A DNA stretch of 64,000 nt, taken from assembly GCA_013375495.1 (NCBI GenBank), contig JABXKC010000001.1:248001-312000 (forward strand), read 5' to 3'. This stretch comes from Promethearchaeota archaeon (GTDB lineage Archaea > Asgardarchaeota > Lokiarchaeia > Sigynarchaeales > SOKP01). The stretch's first letter is position 1; each line of letters starts with the position of its first letter. The notes below the pieces were generated by a model, which saw only the letters and a program-made list of their open reading frames with translations, was not told where the DNA came from and made no database searches. Shown one piece after another: positions 53,466-63,326 of the stretch. Both the position numbers and the translations under genes were made by a program.

Positions 53466-54533
53466 ATGACTGTAAATTCGTACGAGAAATTAAGGGAGTT
53501 CCTTGATATATTTCCAATAGGTTTCCGGAAGACTCAATCTGGAGTTGAAATTGAAATTCTTAAGCGTCTTTTTACCGAAGAAGAAGCCGAATTAACTACT
53601 TTCTTAACTATCAGACCAGAACGAGCCCGTAGTATTGCCAGAAGAGCAGGAAAGAATTCCACGGAAGTAGGAAAAAAACTTGAATCAATGGCAAAGAGAG
53701 GACTTATTTTTCGATCGCGGAGAGACAATATAGCTCTATATAACGCTGCTCCTTTTATGATAGGATTGTATGAATATTCTGTGAATAAAATTGATAAAGA
53801 GTTAGCTCAATTATTTAAAGAATATTACCTTGAAGCGGGCCTTGAAGAGATAGGCGCAAGTAATATTCCCGGTTTTAAAGTGATTCCCTTAGAAGAAACC
53901 ATTCAAACCGAAACCACACTTTTTCCGTATCAAATGCTTGAAAAATCAATTAAGAACGCGAGAGTCATTGCTGTAGCTGACTGCGTGTGTCGAAAAGAAG
54001 CGCAGTTGCTAGGGGAAGGGTGTGACCACCCTATGGAAACTTGTTTAAGCTTTGGAGTTGCAGCTGAATATTACATTGAAAATGGTATGGGAAGAAAAAT
54101 AACCGCTGAGGAAGCACTTCAAATTATTAAAGATACGGACGAATCGGGGTTAGTTCATGCGGGAGCAAATTCAAAGCACCTATCTAATATCTGTAATTGT
54201 TGTCCTTGTTGCTGTATATCCATGAAAGGTATGACTCAATTTGGACAAGACAAGCAAAAATTTATGAATGCTTTGTTTGAATCAATTATCGATGAAGAAA
54301 CATGTATTGCGTGCGGAAATTGCGTTGAAAGATGTCCTGTAAAGGCTATAACTTTAGAAGATATTGCGATAGTGGATCGGGATTTATGTCTTGGATGCGG
54401 TTTATGTGCAAGTGTCTGCCAAGAGGAAGCGATTAGCTTAAAACCAAGAGAAGATGCTGTAGAACCGTTTAATAGAGTGCTCGAAATGGGAGCTGCAATT
54501 GTTGAAGCTAAAAAAAGAAATATAAAATCTTAA
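53466..54533 (+). CDS. Winged-helix/iron-sulfur protein with two ferredoxin clusters
   Basis: The 355 residues start with a winged-helix-like region (about 15-95, LKRLFTEEEAELTTFL ... KLESMAKRGLIF). A middle domain follows with C-V-C and an unusual Cys cluster (CNCCPCC, about 248-254). The C-terminal 8Fe ferredoxin has C-I-A-C-G-N-C-x3-C-P and C-L-G-C-G-L-C-x3-C. The combination fits 4Fe-4S proteins of anaerobes that accompany oxidoreductases. The winged helix could bind DNA or mediate partner contacts. Confidence 0.8.
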   Translation: MTVNSYEKLREFLDIFPIGFRKTQSGVEIEILKRLFTEEEAELTTFLTIRPERARSIARRAGKNSTEVGKKLESMAKRGLIFRSRRDNIALYNAAPFMIGLYEYSVNKIDKELAQLFKEYYLEAGLEEIGASNIPGFKVIPLEETIQTETTLFPYQMLEKSIKNARVIAVADCVCRKEAQLLGEGCDHPMETCLSFGVAAEYYIENGMGRKITAEEALQIIKDTDESGLVHAGANSKHLSNICNCCPCCCISMKGMTQFGQDKQKFMNALFESIIDEETCIACGNCVERCPVKAITLEDIAIVDRDLCLGCGLCASVCQEEAISLKPREDAVEPFNRVLEMGAAIVEAKKRNIKS

Positions 54534-54705
54534 TAAGTTTTATTTTTAAATACATATGATAAGTTAGTTGTAGGGGCTGCGAGTTGAGATTAAAAACATA
54601 TTACTAACTTTAATAATATTATTAATAATAATAGTAATCTGATTTTATTTAAATATCTTAAATCCTATTTTTGGGTAATTAGTAATATTTAGGAGAAAAT
54701 TTAAA

Positions 54706-56448
54706 ATGTATCATTTAGACGGAACAGATGTTCTAGACGAGAAATACTATAGAAAGACCGCATCGGTCTGCCCTGAATGCCTTGAACGGATAGATGCGGT
54801 AGTCCAAGAAGAAGATGGAAAAATTTTCATGGTTAAAAATTGTCCCGAACACGGAGATTTTAAAGATATTATCAGTTCAGACGCAAAATATTACAAGTGG
54901 ACTCACTTTAAAATGAAAGATAAAGACGGTAAAGTCTCGTGGCAATTCGAAAAAAACGGAGAAGCGAATCCCGCTGATTGTGCCTCGGACGACGAAAGAG
55001 GTTGTCCCTATAATTGTGGGCTTTGTAATGAACACTTATCAACTTGTACTTTAGCATTAATAGACTTAACAAATCGTTGTAATTTCAATTGTAATTTCTG
55101 TTATGCGAATGTCCAAAAATCTGGATATTTAGTTGAGCCATCATTAGAAGAAATCGATAGAATAATGAAACATTTTAGGAGCAAGCCAATACCTGCGGTT
55201 GCCATAATGTTTACAGGTGGAGAACCAACAGTTAGAAAGGATTTTCCTGAAATTTGTAAAATGGCAAAAGATCATGGATTCCAAGAAGTAATTGTGGCTA
55301 CAAACGGGTATGGATTTCAACAAAAAAATGGTGGACTTGAGTGGACGAAAAAAGTATTCGAAATGGGCTTAGATACTTTATATTTACAATTTGATGGGAT
55401 AAATAATGAAACTTACGAAAAGACACGAAGCATAAAGAATTTAATGCCGTATAAAATGCGAGTGGTAGAAAACTGCAGAAAAGCGGGATTATCTTCTATT
55501 AATTTAGTAGCTACTATTGTCAAAGGGATTACAGATATTGAAGTTGGAAACATCATTCAGTTTGCTCTTGATAATATCGATGTAGTAAGAGGGATAACAT
55601 TCCAACCTGTGTCCTTATGCGGCCGTATTACAGCTGAAGAGATGGACGAGTTAAGAATTACAAACGCTGATGTGATTAAGGAAATCGAAAATCAAACTGG
55701 TGGTAAAATTAGAATGGACGAAGCTTGGTACCCCTTAACAACTATCGTAGAATTTGGGAGGATTATAGCATATCTCGCTGATGTTGAACCCGTTGAATTT
55801 ACTTGCTCGCCAGATTGTGGCTTCGCAACATATTTAGTCGTCGATCCTGACACAAATGAGATGGTTCCTATATTGGATTACTTCGATCCCTTAAAAGTCA
55901 TCGATTTCGCTAATCGGTTCTGGGAGAAAGTGAAGCACAAGGAAAAACAACCAATTAAATTCTTTGAAGGAATATTAGGGGATTTGGGTAAGACTTTAGA
56001 TGGTGGTCTTGAATTTCTAGATAAAACACAACTTCGAGCCCGATTCCTATTAGGGATATTACAGTACACCAAAAAGCCTGGTAAACTCATGGAAATGTTC
56101 AGTAGATTATTAATGAATGGTGATTGGGAAAGTATTAGCTCGTTCACTCACGGTACGTTGCTTTTATCTAGTATGCACTTCCAAGACGCATATAACATGG
56201 ATATAGAGCGTGTTAAACGATGCATCGTTCACTTCGGCGTAGCAATGCCCGATGGCTCTGTTAAAGAGGTAAGTTTTTGTACGATGAACACAATCCATCG
56301 TGAAAGTATAGAGAAGCAGGTCGCTAAAAAAATTACGCAAAAAGTCAGAGAAGAGTTCGACACTACAAGAGGTCAAACCAGAGAAGAGATTCAGCAAGAA
56401 GTCGCTCAGAACGGAGGAATGAGGAAAACGGAGTTAGGTGATGAATAG
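54706..56448 (+). CDS. tes: Radical SAM tetraether lipid synthase (Tes)
   Basis: The 580 residues carry the radical SAM motif C125-x3-C129-x2-C132 (TNRCNFNCNFCYA). The N-terminal Cys set (C22, C25, C46, C92, C100, C104, C107, C114) with CPEHGDF and GCPYNCGLC is characteristic of Tes and close homologues. Tes couples two archaeol chains into membrane-spanning tetraether lipid. An AGGAGA site precedes the ATG. The presence of Tes implies isoprenoid tetraether membranes in this organism. Confidence 0.88.
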   Translation: MYHLDGTDVLDEKYYRKTASVCPECLERIDAVVQEEDGKIFMVKNCPEHGDFKDIISSDAKYYKWTHFKMKDKDGKVSWQFEKNGEANPADCASDDERGCPYNCGLCNEHLSTCTLALIDLTNRCNFNCNFCYANVQKSGYLVEPSLEEIDRIMKHFRSKPIPAVAIMFTGGEPTVRKDFPEICKMAKDHGFQEVIVATNGYGFQQKNGGLEWTKKVFEMGLDTLYLQFDGINNETYEKTRSIKNLMPYKMRVVENCRKAGLSSINLVATIVKGITDIEVGNIIQFALDNIDVVRGITFQPVSLCGRITAEEMDELRITNADVIKEIENQTGGKIRMDEAWYPLTTIVEFGRIIAYLADVEPVEFTCSPDCGFATYLVVDPDTNEMVPILDYFDPLKVIDFANRFWEKVKHKEKQPIKFFEGILGDLGKTLDGGLEFLDKTQLRARFLLGILQYTKKPGKLMEMFSRLLMNGDWESISSFTHGTLLLSSMHFQDAYNMDIERVKRCIVHFGVAMPDGSVKEVSFCTMNTIHRESIEKQVAKKITQKVREEFDTTRGQTREEIQQEVAQNGGMRKTELGDE

Positions 56449-56736
56449 ATGGTGGACGAAATAATCGAGACTAAAGACGGATTAAAGTTACGGACACTTG
56501 TAGAACTCAAAACCTCCACAGCGGAAGAATATCAAGAGGCCATGATTGATCGAGTTGAATATTTCAAAAAAAAAAACGAACAAAAGTCCATTTTTAATAG
56601 CACAATTCAAAACGTAGTAGTCCAGAGCCTTAGCACAGTTTTGGATCTCAAAATCCAAGCAGAAAAAGCTCTCGGCTCGGAAAATTTGAAAAAAGTACAT
56701 GAATTTTTAGACGATTTCTTATTATTCGGTCTTTAA
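56449..56736 (+). CDS. Small helical protein directly downstream of tes
   Basis: The 95 residues start at the ATG that touches the tes stop (no gap), so translation is probably coupled. The protein is charged and helical (VELKTSTAEEYQEAMIDRVEYFKKKN; LKKVHEFLDDFLLF), without membrane segments. I recognise no family. Its tight linkage to tes suggests an accessory or scaffold for that enzyme. Confidence 0.7.
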   Translation: MVDEIIETKDGLKLRTLVELKTSTAEEYQEAMIDRVEYFKKKNEQKSIFNSTIQNVVVQSLSTVLDLKIQAEKALGSENLKKVHEFLDDFLLFGL

Positions 56737-56844
56737 ATCTTTTTTTAATAATTTTTTAATCTTATTTTTTATTTTTCTTTAATTTTTTATAAAACAAATA
56801 TTTTTAACTTATTTTACTTGTTGATGTATAGGTGCCAATTAGGA

Positions 56845-57126
56845 ATGCCCATTTTAGTAAAATTGTATGGGAAGCTAAGAGAAAATGTAAGAGATATTGA
56901 TTTAGCGAAAGGACTCCCCGTTACATTTAAAATTGAAGATAGTAATGTTCGTTTTGTTTACGATATTCTTAAAAAGCTTGGAATAAAGGAAAATGAACTT
57001 AGTCACATATTTGTTAATAGTAAGTATTGTGGAATCGATAAGGAAATTAAAAACGGTGACAGAGTGGGATTGTTTCCTAGTAACATGGCTCTAATATTTG
57101 TTGAGGTATTGCCCCAATTTCAGTGA
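56845..57126 (+). CDS. MoaD/ThiS-fold (Ub-Mut7C-like) protein without C-terminal Gly-Gly
   Basis: The 93 residues from the ATG at 56845 form a ubiquitin-like domain (MPILVKLYGKLREN; VYDILKKLGI; HIFVNSKYCG; GDRVGLFPSNMALIFVEVL). Earlier starts at 56818 or 56824 are possible. The end is P-Q-F-Q, not G-G, so it cannot be a sulfur carrier in the usual way. It resembles the stand-alone Ub-Mut7C domain. Its role is unknown. Confidence 0.75.
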   Translation: MPILVKLYGKLRENVRDIDLAKGLPVTFKIEDSNVRFVYDILKKLGIKENELSHIFVNSKYCGIDKEIKNGDRVGLFPSNMALIFVEVLPQFQ

Positions 57127-57224
57127 TAAATTCATTGTTAGAAACGACGATGCTCTCGATATTTTCCTAGGATTAGATTTTAATATTTCACAAATTATTT
57201 TTTACATTGAAATTTTATTAGAAT

Positions 57225-58307
57225 ATGGTTTTCAATTTAATTACATTGCCTATTACAATCCTATTTATCTTAATAGGGGTTGGTCTGTTATTTTATGCAA
57301 TTAGATTGAAAAAGATGTTTCCTAAAGAACATGTTTTTATTAACTCTTTTATGGTTGTTGTGTTGTGGATTATTTCTGGGATTCTTTATCCATTCTTTTA
57401 CCCGCGCGATAATGAATATGTAAGATTTCATCAATCATTCTCGATGAATATCATATGTATTTTCGGACCGTTGTTAGTGTTCCTTATTTTGCTATACCAA
57501 TCTAAAGTGGTCTTAAAAGATAAGCCTGAGCTTAGGAAAAATCGTACAATTACTAAATTTCTTGAAAAATACGATTTAATTAATGTGAATCAAATTAACA
57601 ATAAATCTTACTCGTTGAGGACCGATTTTCACAGGAAAATCTTTCATTTACTTCCAGGTTTGGTTATAATTATTTTACGAATTTTTGCGATAAATATTTG
57701 GGAGGGCTTATGGAACGCAGATCAAATATATGGAATTACGGGACACGAGTATGCGATGTTTTTAATCTTAACTATAGGTTATACAGGAGTTCTTATTTTT
57801 GCTGCATTAGATTTCGTGCGATTATCCTTTATATATGAAAAATCGAATGTCTACGGTCTCTTACCTGGTTGTCTCTCGAATTTACTTATTAAAACTCTAA
57901 AAAGGAATGAAAACTACGAATTTACAAAAAATATGGTCTTAGTTTTATCTTTGGTTCCAATGCTCTTTTTACCATTCGGGATCTTTACTGCAGCTGCTTT
58001 AATTACAAGTATAGGTGATGGAGTTGCTTCCATTATGGGAATTGGTTTTGGTAAATACCATTTTCCTAAAAAAAGCAGTAAAACTATAATTGGATATATT
58101 TCAGGGTTTCTAGCATCATTTGGAGTAAGTTTATTTTCATTATGGTTGTTTGAACCATATTTAAATCCCTCCAAAATGATTATAATATCGTTAAGTGGAG
58201 CAATTGTATTTCTGATAATTGATTTATTAAGTCTTAAAATTGATGATAATATCTTAAATCCAATTTTTTGTAGTTTAATCATGACTTTCTTCTATTTAGT
58301 TCTATAA
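57225..58307 (+). CDS. Dolichol-kinase/phytol-kinase-like membrane protein
   Basis: The 360 residues have about nine membrane helices. F-H-R-K-I-F-H-L-L-P-G (about 134-144) and the later SIGDGVASIMGIGFGKYHFP with SSKTIIGYISG match the CTP-dependent polyprenol kinase / VTE5 superfamily. Such enzymes phosphorylate dolichol, phytol or related alcohols, or act as cytidylyltransferases. In an archaeon this could supply lipid carriers for glycosylation or recycle isoprenoid chains. It lies about 770 bases after tes, on the same strand. Confidence 0.8.
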   Translation: MVFNLITLPITILFILIGVGLLFYAIRLKKMFPKEHVFINSFMVVVLWIISGILYPFFYPRDNEYVRFHQSFSMNIICIFGPLLVFLILLYQSKVVLKDKPELRKNRTITKFLEKYDLINVNQINNKSYSLRTDFHRKIFHLLPGLVIIILRIFAINIWEGLWNADQIYGITGHEYAMFLILTIGYTGVLIFAALDFVRLSFIYEKSNVYGLLPGCLSNLLIKTLKRNENYEFTKNMVLVLSLVPMLFLPFGIFTAAALITSIGDGVASIMGIGFGKYHFPKKSSKTIIGYISGFLASFGVSLFSLWLFEPYLNPSKMIIISLSGAIVFLIIDLLSLKIDDNILNPIFCSLIMTFFYLVL

Positions 58308-58371
58308 TATCACTTAGCAGAATCTGTTGTTCCTAAATATTTATTAAGATTGAAGTAAAAATTGAATAAAG

Positions 58372-59649
58372 ATGACCGAAATTAATAATAATAATCAATC
58401 AACGAGATCAAAATCTTACTTCAGGTATCTTATCTTTGTTTTAATGCTCGTTCAAATTCTTGATACTTATAGTACTCTTTACCCAGGGTCAATTCCTTCT
58501 TTAATAGTTGGTGAATTTTTTCCGGGAGTTCCAGATGATATTACTAGTTCTATTGTCACTTTAGCAGGAAGTATCATCTCAATTGGAATGTACTTTTTAT
58601 TTTTCAACCAATATTTAGTAGATAAAATTGGACGAAAACGAATGTTAGCAATTACAATCCTTGGAATGAGCATTGCCTCAATAGGTATGTTTTTATCCGT
58701 TAATTATGTGATGTATGTCGCTTTTCAATTCTTCTTGTATTTTTTCTTCATGAGTGACATTTGGTTGATTTATGCAAATGAAGAATCAAAACAAAATAAG
58801 CGAGCCTTGAATACAAACATTATATTGATGGCAGGATTATTAGGAGCCATAATAATGGTAATCTTCCGCTTCATTTTTGTAACAGATATAAATCCATATT
58901 GGAGAGGGATGACATTGTTCCCTATAATTTTTGGAATTCCTTTAAGCATCGTGATTTATTTTACTCTCAAAGAGACTACCGAATTTCAATCAATGAAAAA
59001 GGCTACGGAGGGAGTCTCTCGTTCTTTTGTTAGAGATATTAAATCAGTTTTTCAAATAGAAAACAAGAAGTCATTTATATATATATTGGTAATATCGTTT
59101 TTATTTGGATTTTCGAATCTTTTCATCGGTTTGTTTGAGAAGTATATCACAGATGTCGGATCTATACCTCAATCCCAGGTTAATATACTCTTTTTTCTAA
59201 CGATTTTTACAGTTATGATTGCGTATTTAACTAATGGATTCCTTGCCGATCGAATTGGAAGGAAACCATTACTATATTTGTGGTCATTATTATTGCCTTT
59301 TTCAGTGATTGTGTGGGTTTGGGGGGCATATAATCCTTCGAATGCGTTCCTAATAGTGTTAATTGGATATGCTATAAGTCACATCTCTTATTGGGGATTA
59401 TGGGGGATTATCAGGATTATTGCTTTAGAATTAATGCCTACTGATAGGAGAGGAACAGGGATTGGAGTTAGAAGCTTAATCGGAGCTGTAGGTATTACAA
59501 CTGGACTGTTAATGAGTAGTTTTATCGTTCTAGAACTCGGGTTAGGCATGACTTTTATAATTTTTGTCTTAGGAAACTTTTTGATAATTCCTCTAGGGGG
59601 CATATTTGTAAAAGAAACTAAAGGAGTCGATTTAGCAGAAATAAAATAA
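58372..59649 (+). CDS. MFS transporter
   Basis: The 425 residues form twelve membrane helices with MFS motif A-like loops (LVDKIGRKRMLAI after helix 2 and FLADRIGRKPLLYLW after helix 8). The latter R-x-G-R-K/R pattern occurs in the sugar-porter and related families. The substrate is unknown. It is convergent with the DNA polymerase gene, about 20 bases apart. Confidence 0.88.
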   Translation: MTEINNNNQSTRSKSYFRYLIFVLMLVQILDTYSTLYPGSIPSLIVGEFFPGVPDDITSSIVTLAGSIISIGMYFLFFNQYLVDKIGRKRMLAITILGMSIASIGMFLSVNYVMYVAFQFFLYFFFMSDIWLIYANEESKQNKRALNTNIILMAGLLGAIIMVIFRFIFVTDINPYWRGMTLFPIIFGIPLSIVIYFTLKETTEFQSMKKATEGVSRSFVRDIKSVFQIENKKSFIYILVISFLFGFSNLFIGLFEKYITDVGSIPQSQVNILFFLTIFTVMIAYLTNGFLADRIGRKPLLYLWSLLLPFSVIVWVWGAYNPSNAFLIVLIGYAISHISYWGLWGIIRIIALELMPTDRRGTGIGVRSLIGAVGITTGLLMSSFIVLELGLGMTFIIFVLGNFLIIPLGGIFVKETKGVDLAEIK

Positions 59650-59670
59650 GAGTAAAATTTCTTATCTTTT

Positions 59671-62667
59671 TTAAAAAAAAGCATCCATTTTCTTAATTCC
59701 ACTTATTTCTTCGAACGATATATCGAGAGCGTCTAAAACTTGCTCTAATGCGGATTTTAACAGCTCGCGATACTTTTGTGAATCTATATCTTGAAGTTTT
59801 GCCATCTCGATAACTTTAGCTCCAATGGCTCCTTTACTTTTTATAAATCTCACTGAATCTCCTTTTTGAAATTTCCTTTTTATTGCATCAATTTCATCGT
59901 CACTAGCGTTATTGGCTTGCGCTTTATTAACTTCCGTCGTAATGAATGTATTAGCAGCTCTAACATGTTGCGGAATAGTTTTCACATAGTCCTTGAGGTT
60001 TTTTTGCAAGCCGATATTTATAGCGTAATCTTCTAATGTGAACGTTTCGGGTTGCCCTATTTTCTTTAAGTTACTTTTAACATTTTCGATAATTCTCTTC
60101 TTCGCTTGGTTAAACTCTTCATCGTTTGTGATCTCTTTAAGAATTTCTATCAATTGACTGAATGCCTTTTTAATGAAATCTGGTGTGTTTTTCTTCTTTG
60201 CCACTAATCCTTTTATATCAACATATTTAGTATCTTTATATATCCCTATATAATTCTTCTTTCTCTGAGAAAGAGCTAAGAATTGATACGTCTTTTCTTC
60301 CTCTAAATCTAAATCTAGTTCTTTTTTGCTCCAATCTGAAATTTCCTTCATTTGAGAGTTAGATGGATTGAGAAGAAAAACACTATCTGTATCTCCATAC
60401 AGCACCTTGACTCCAAGTTCTTCTGCTTTCTTTATCGTTTGTTTTATAGAGTATTGCCCAATACCTGTTGTGCTTTCCGCGACAGGTAAGCAAAATAAGG
60501 GGAAATTTTGAGATCCAAATACGCCATAACTTGCGTTAATGAATACTTTAAGCGCTTGCTGGATAGTATGATAATAACTTCGTTGTTTTTGAGTTAGAGT
60601 TTTATCGCTTGATTTTGGTTTAAAGTATTTTACTCTTGTATCTCGGAAAAAACCAACCACATACGCAAAGATTCCCATTTTATGAGAGCATATATGATAA
60701 GGAGTTCCTTTTATTAAGTTATCTTCATCGTCTTTGTGAGGACAGAGAACAGTTTCGTAGGATAAATTAAACTCTTTAATGATTGAGGGATAAAGGGAAG
60801 CGAAATCCATGACTACTACATCGTAATGTATTCCAGGAACAGGATCAATTACATAGGCACCTTGGAATTTCTCACCGTTAAATTTTGACATCAATGCTCC
60901 GCCTTTTTTGGCATCAGATATTTCGGATTTTCTCGGAATGAGAATTTCTTTTCTGCGATGCTCGAAATAAAAAATATTTTGTATCCATGTTGAAATTTGT
61001 CTTCTTATCATATCGTGCATTGGTAATTTTGTTATCCTACATAACAATATGATCAAATTCCACACTAATGAATTGTTGAATTTAGTTAACTCCAAAGTTA
61101 ATATTGAATCTTTAAGATTATACCAAGAAAGAACATCATATTCCATATCGTGAATTTCTTCCTCGTGTTCATATTTCTTTTCACCTAATAACGCATCGCT
61201 GATAGCGTTTAAAGAAGAACTTTGATATGAACCTCCAAAAGCGTATCCTGAAATACTTCGATTAAAGAAAAAGTTGAACACATCGATGTGGATTCCTTTC
61301 CTTAAATCGCATTCTGCTTTCGCCATTATTCCAAAACCTCTTTTTACATGAATTGGATTCAAATCTTTGTCTATTTTCAATTTTTCTGCTCTGTGAAACA
61401 TGTAGTTTAAGTCAAAATTATCTCCATTAAATGTAATAATCACAGGATATTCCCACATAATTCTAAAAGATTCAGTTAATAATTCTTTTTCAGATTTAAA
61501 GAAGTAGAGTTTAGCGTCGTCGGGAAATTCTGCATGGAGTTTATCAAAAGTGAAACCTTCGCGCTCTAAAACATACACTAATTTTAAACCGTCCGAAGCT
61601 ACAAAAGATATTGCAATAATTTCCTGTTTTGCAAGACGAGCGTCGGGAATCCTATAATCGTGTTCTCCTATTTTTACTTCAATATCCATAGCTAAACGTT
61701 TCACATCAGGAATTGGTGTTAGGAAAATATCTATAAATTTTTCTGCAAATTCTTGCATCTCAGGTTTTTCATCTTTAAAAAGAATCCTCAGTTCGCTTGT
61801 TAACTTTTTAGTATCTTCAGAACTTTCTTTGAAATCTATTTTTTCAAGTTTACCACTCTTTATTCTGTAAATAAGTCCCGGGACTAACTGTCGATCTAAA
61901 ATGTAATTTAGATGGTATCGAATATCTGCTTCCCACGCTTTTTTTTCGTTTTCAGCTAGGATATTTTTAACATTCAACCCTGATCCGCCTATATCTATGG
62001 GGGTTTTACCATATATCCTCGTCATAGGGATTTCTTTGTCAGTAAGCAATTCAAAGCGCTTGATTTCTTCGAACCTTTTAAAGCCGTCAAAATTAACCAA
62101 TTTTTTTCTTCTCCCCGCTTTATCTGTATAATTTAACTGTTCAAGCATTGAAATTGGTTCTTTACTCAAACAATAAGGTTCGTGATCAGTAGTATCAACC
62201 CATATTTTAATATCATCGGTGTCCAAGTCGTAAAATTTACAATACGCTTTATTCAATCCCCCATCATAATCTACATCTAAAAGTAGACCTCTTTCTAAAT
62301 CCTCTACGAGTTCTCCCTTTTCAATTAGATACCTAATGTATTTAGTACTAACACTTTCTCTTTTGATATGTTGGAGTTGTATACCATTTTCTTTTAAACC
62401 AAAGGGTATACCTGAACTTTTAAAATATTGCTTTTTTGGAGTTCCTTTTATTACTGGTTCGGCTTTAACTTTAATCTCTTCTTTTACATCTTTTGTCTCA
62501 GGCGGCTCTTGAGGTAATAATTGGTCTTCTAACGCCTTATCTTCTTTTTTTGCAATAGGTTTGCTTTTTTCTTCTTTCTTAACTTCCGTTTTTTCTACAA
62601 AAGAAAAGAGAGATTTTTGCTTCTCGTCAGCAGGAGATTTTCTCTTAGTTTTTTTTGGACTAGGCAA
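59671..62667 (-). CDS. polB: Family-B DNA polymerase
   Basis: The 998 residues contain the 3'-5' exonuclease motifs (AMDIEVKIG, TFNGDNFDLNY, YNLKDSILTLEL) and the polymerase motifs A (DFASLYPSIIKEFNLSYE), B (KVFINASYGVFGS) and C (YGDTDSVFL). About 110 charged residues precede the exonuclease region. Both ends have PCNA-binding-like peptides: QKSLFSFV at 17-24 and KKMDAFF at the very C-terminus. This is a replicative or repair enzyme. The length is longer than the typical 780-900 because of the N-terminal extension. Confidence 0.95.
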   Translation of the reverse strand: MPSPKKTKRKSPADEKQKSLFSFVEKTEVKKEEKSKPIAKKEDKALEDQLLPQEPPETKDVKEEIKVKAEPVIKGTPKKQYFKSSGIPFGLKENGIQLQHIKRESVSTKYIRYLIEKGELVEDLERGLLLDVDYDGGLNKAYCKFYDLDTDDIKIWVDTTDHEPYCLSKEPISMLEQLNYTDKAGRRKKLVNFDGFKRFEEIKRFELLTDKEIPMTRIYGKTPIDIGGSGLNVKNILAENEKKAWEADIRYHLNYILDRQLVPGLIYRIKSGKLEKIDFKESSEDTKKLTSELRILFKDEKPEMQEFAEKFIDIFLTPIPDVKRLAMDIEVKIGEHDYRIPDARLAKQEIIAISFVASDGLKLVYVLEREGFTFDKLHAEFPDDAKLYFFKSEKELLTESFRIMWEYPVIITFNGDNFDLNYMFHRAEKLKIDKDLNPIHVKRGFGIMAKAECDLRKGIHIDVFNFFFNRSISGYAFGGSYQSSSLNAISDALLGEKKYEHEEEIHDMEYDVLSWYNLKDSILTLELTKFNNSLVWNLIILLCRITKLPMHDMIRRQISTWIQNIFYFEHRRKEILIPRKSEISDAKKGGALMSKFNGEKFQGAYVIDPVPGIHYDVVVMDFASLYPSIIKEFNLSYETVLCPHKDDEDNLIKGTPYHICSHKMGIFAYVVGFFRDTRVKYFKPKSSDKTLTQKQRSYYHTIQQALKVFINASYGVFGSQNFPLFCLPVAESTTGIGQYSIKQTIKKAEELGVKVLYGDTDSVFLLNPSNSQMKEISDWSKKELDLDLEEEKTYQFLALSQRKKNYIGIYKDTKYVDIKGLVAKKKNTPDFIKKAFSQLIEILKEITNDEEFNQAKKRIIENVKSNLKKIGQPETFTLEDYAINIGLQKNLKDYVKTIPQHVRAANTFITTEVNKAQANNASDDEIDAIKRKFQKGDSVRFIKSKGAIGAKVIEMAKLQDIDSQKYRELLKSALEQVLDALDISFEEISGIKKMDAFF

Positions 62668-62823
62668 TTTACTTACCGAATTTAGTAATTAAAATTATTT
62701 TACTATTTAATATTATTATTGTTTAGATTTTAATCTCAACTATTCTGAGTTTAATATATTAAACAATTAAGAGTATTTAAAAAAAGAGACATATTGGATT
62801 TATTTCGATGTAGTAAGTAAAAT

Positions 62824-63171
62824 TTACTGGTTAATACTATTTTCCTTTATAACTCTTTTTATTTCTTCCAGAAGGAGTTGTTTTTCAGCAATAAAAAAAT
62901 GAAGTTTACTCTTTTCAGGATGTTCGTAGTAAATAACTTTAGCTAATTCTTTAATTTCGTCTTGAGTCGGTTCTATAAGTTCCCCGTTGACATTTTCATT
63001 CAGTAATAAGACTAAATTATCTGTTTCAAGGGGTTTTATATCATATCCATTTTTTGCATTTTTTAAAATTTTAACTACAAGTTCGGCTAAGTACCAAACG
63101 GATTTATCATAATCTTCTCCCGAGGTATATCGTTGATACGCTAGTATCTCTACATCTTCCTTAGTAAACAC
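62824..63171 (-). CDS. Uncharacterised small helical protein
   Basis: The 115 residues are helical, with an opening TKEDVEILAYQRY and a C-terminal helix rich in Glu and Lys. No known motif is seen. It lies upstream of polB on the same strand (156 bases) and next to tRNA-Thr. Coding status is supported by the long frame and ordinary composition. Confidence 0.65.
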   Translation of the reverse strand: MFTKEDVEILAYQRYTSGEDYDKSVWYLAELVVKILKNAKNGYDIKPLETDNLVLLLNENVNGELIEPTQDEIKELAKVIYYEHPEKSKLHFFIAEKQLLLEEIKRVIKENSINQ

Positions 63172-63326
63172 AGTAAACTAGAACTCTTTTCTATAATATA
63201 GAATAATTAGTATTTAAATAAAGAAAAAGTAAAGTTAACTTTTAATTATTTGTGTTGAATTTTTAATGCTTCTAAAACCAAAAAATTAAAAATTCTTGTT
63301 AAATTAATTTTAAATGTTACTTTAAA

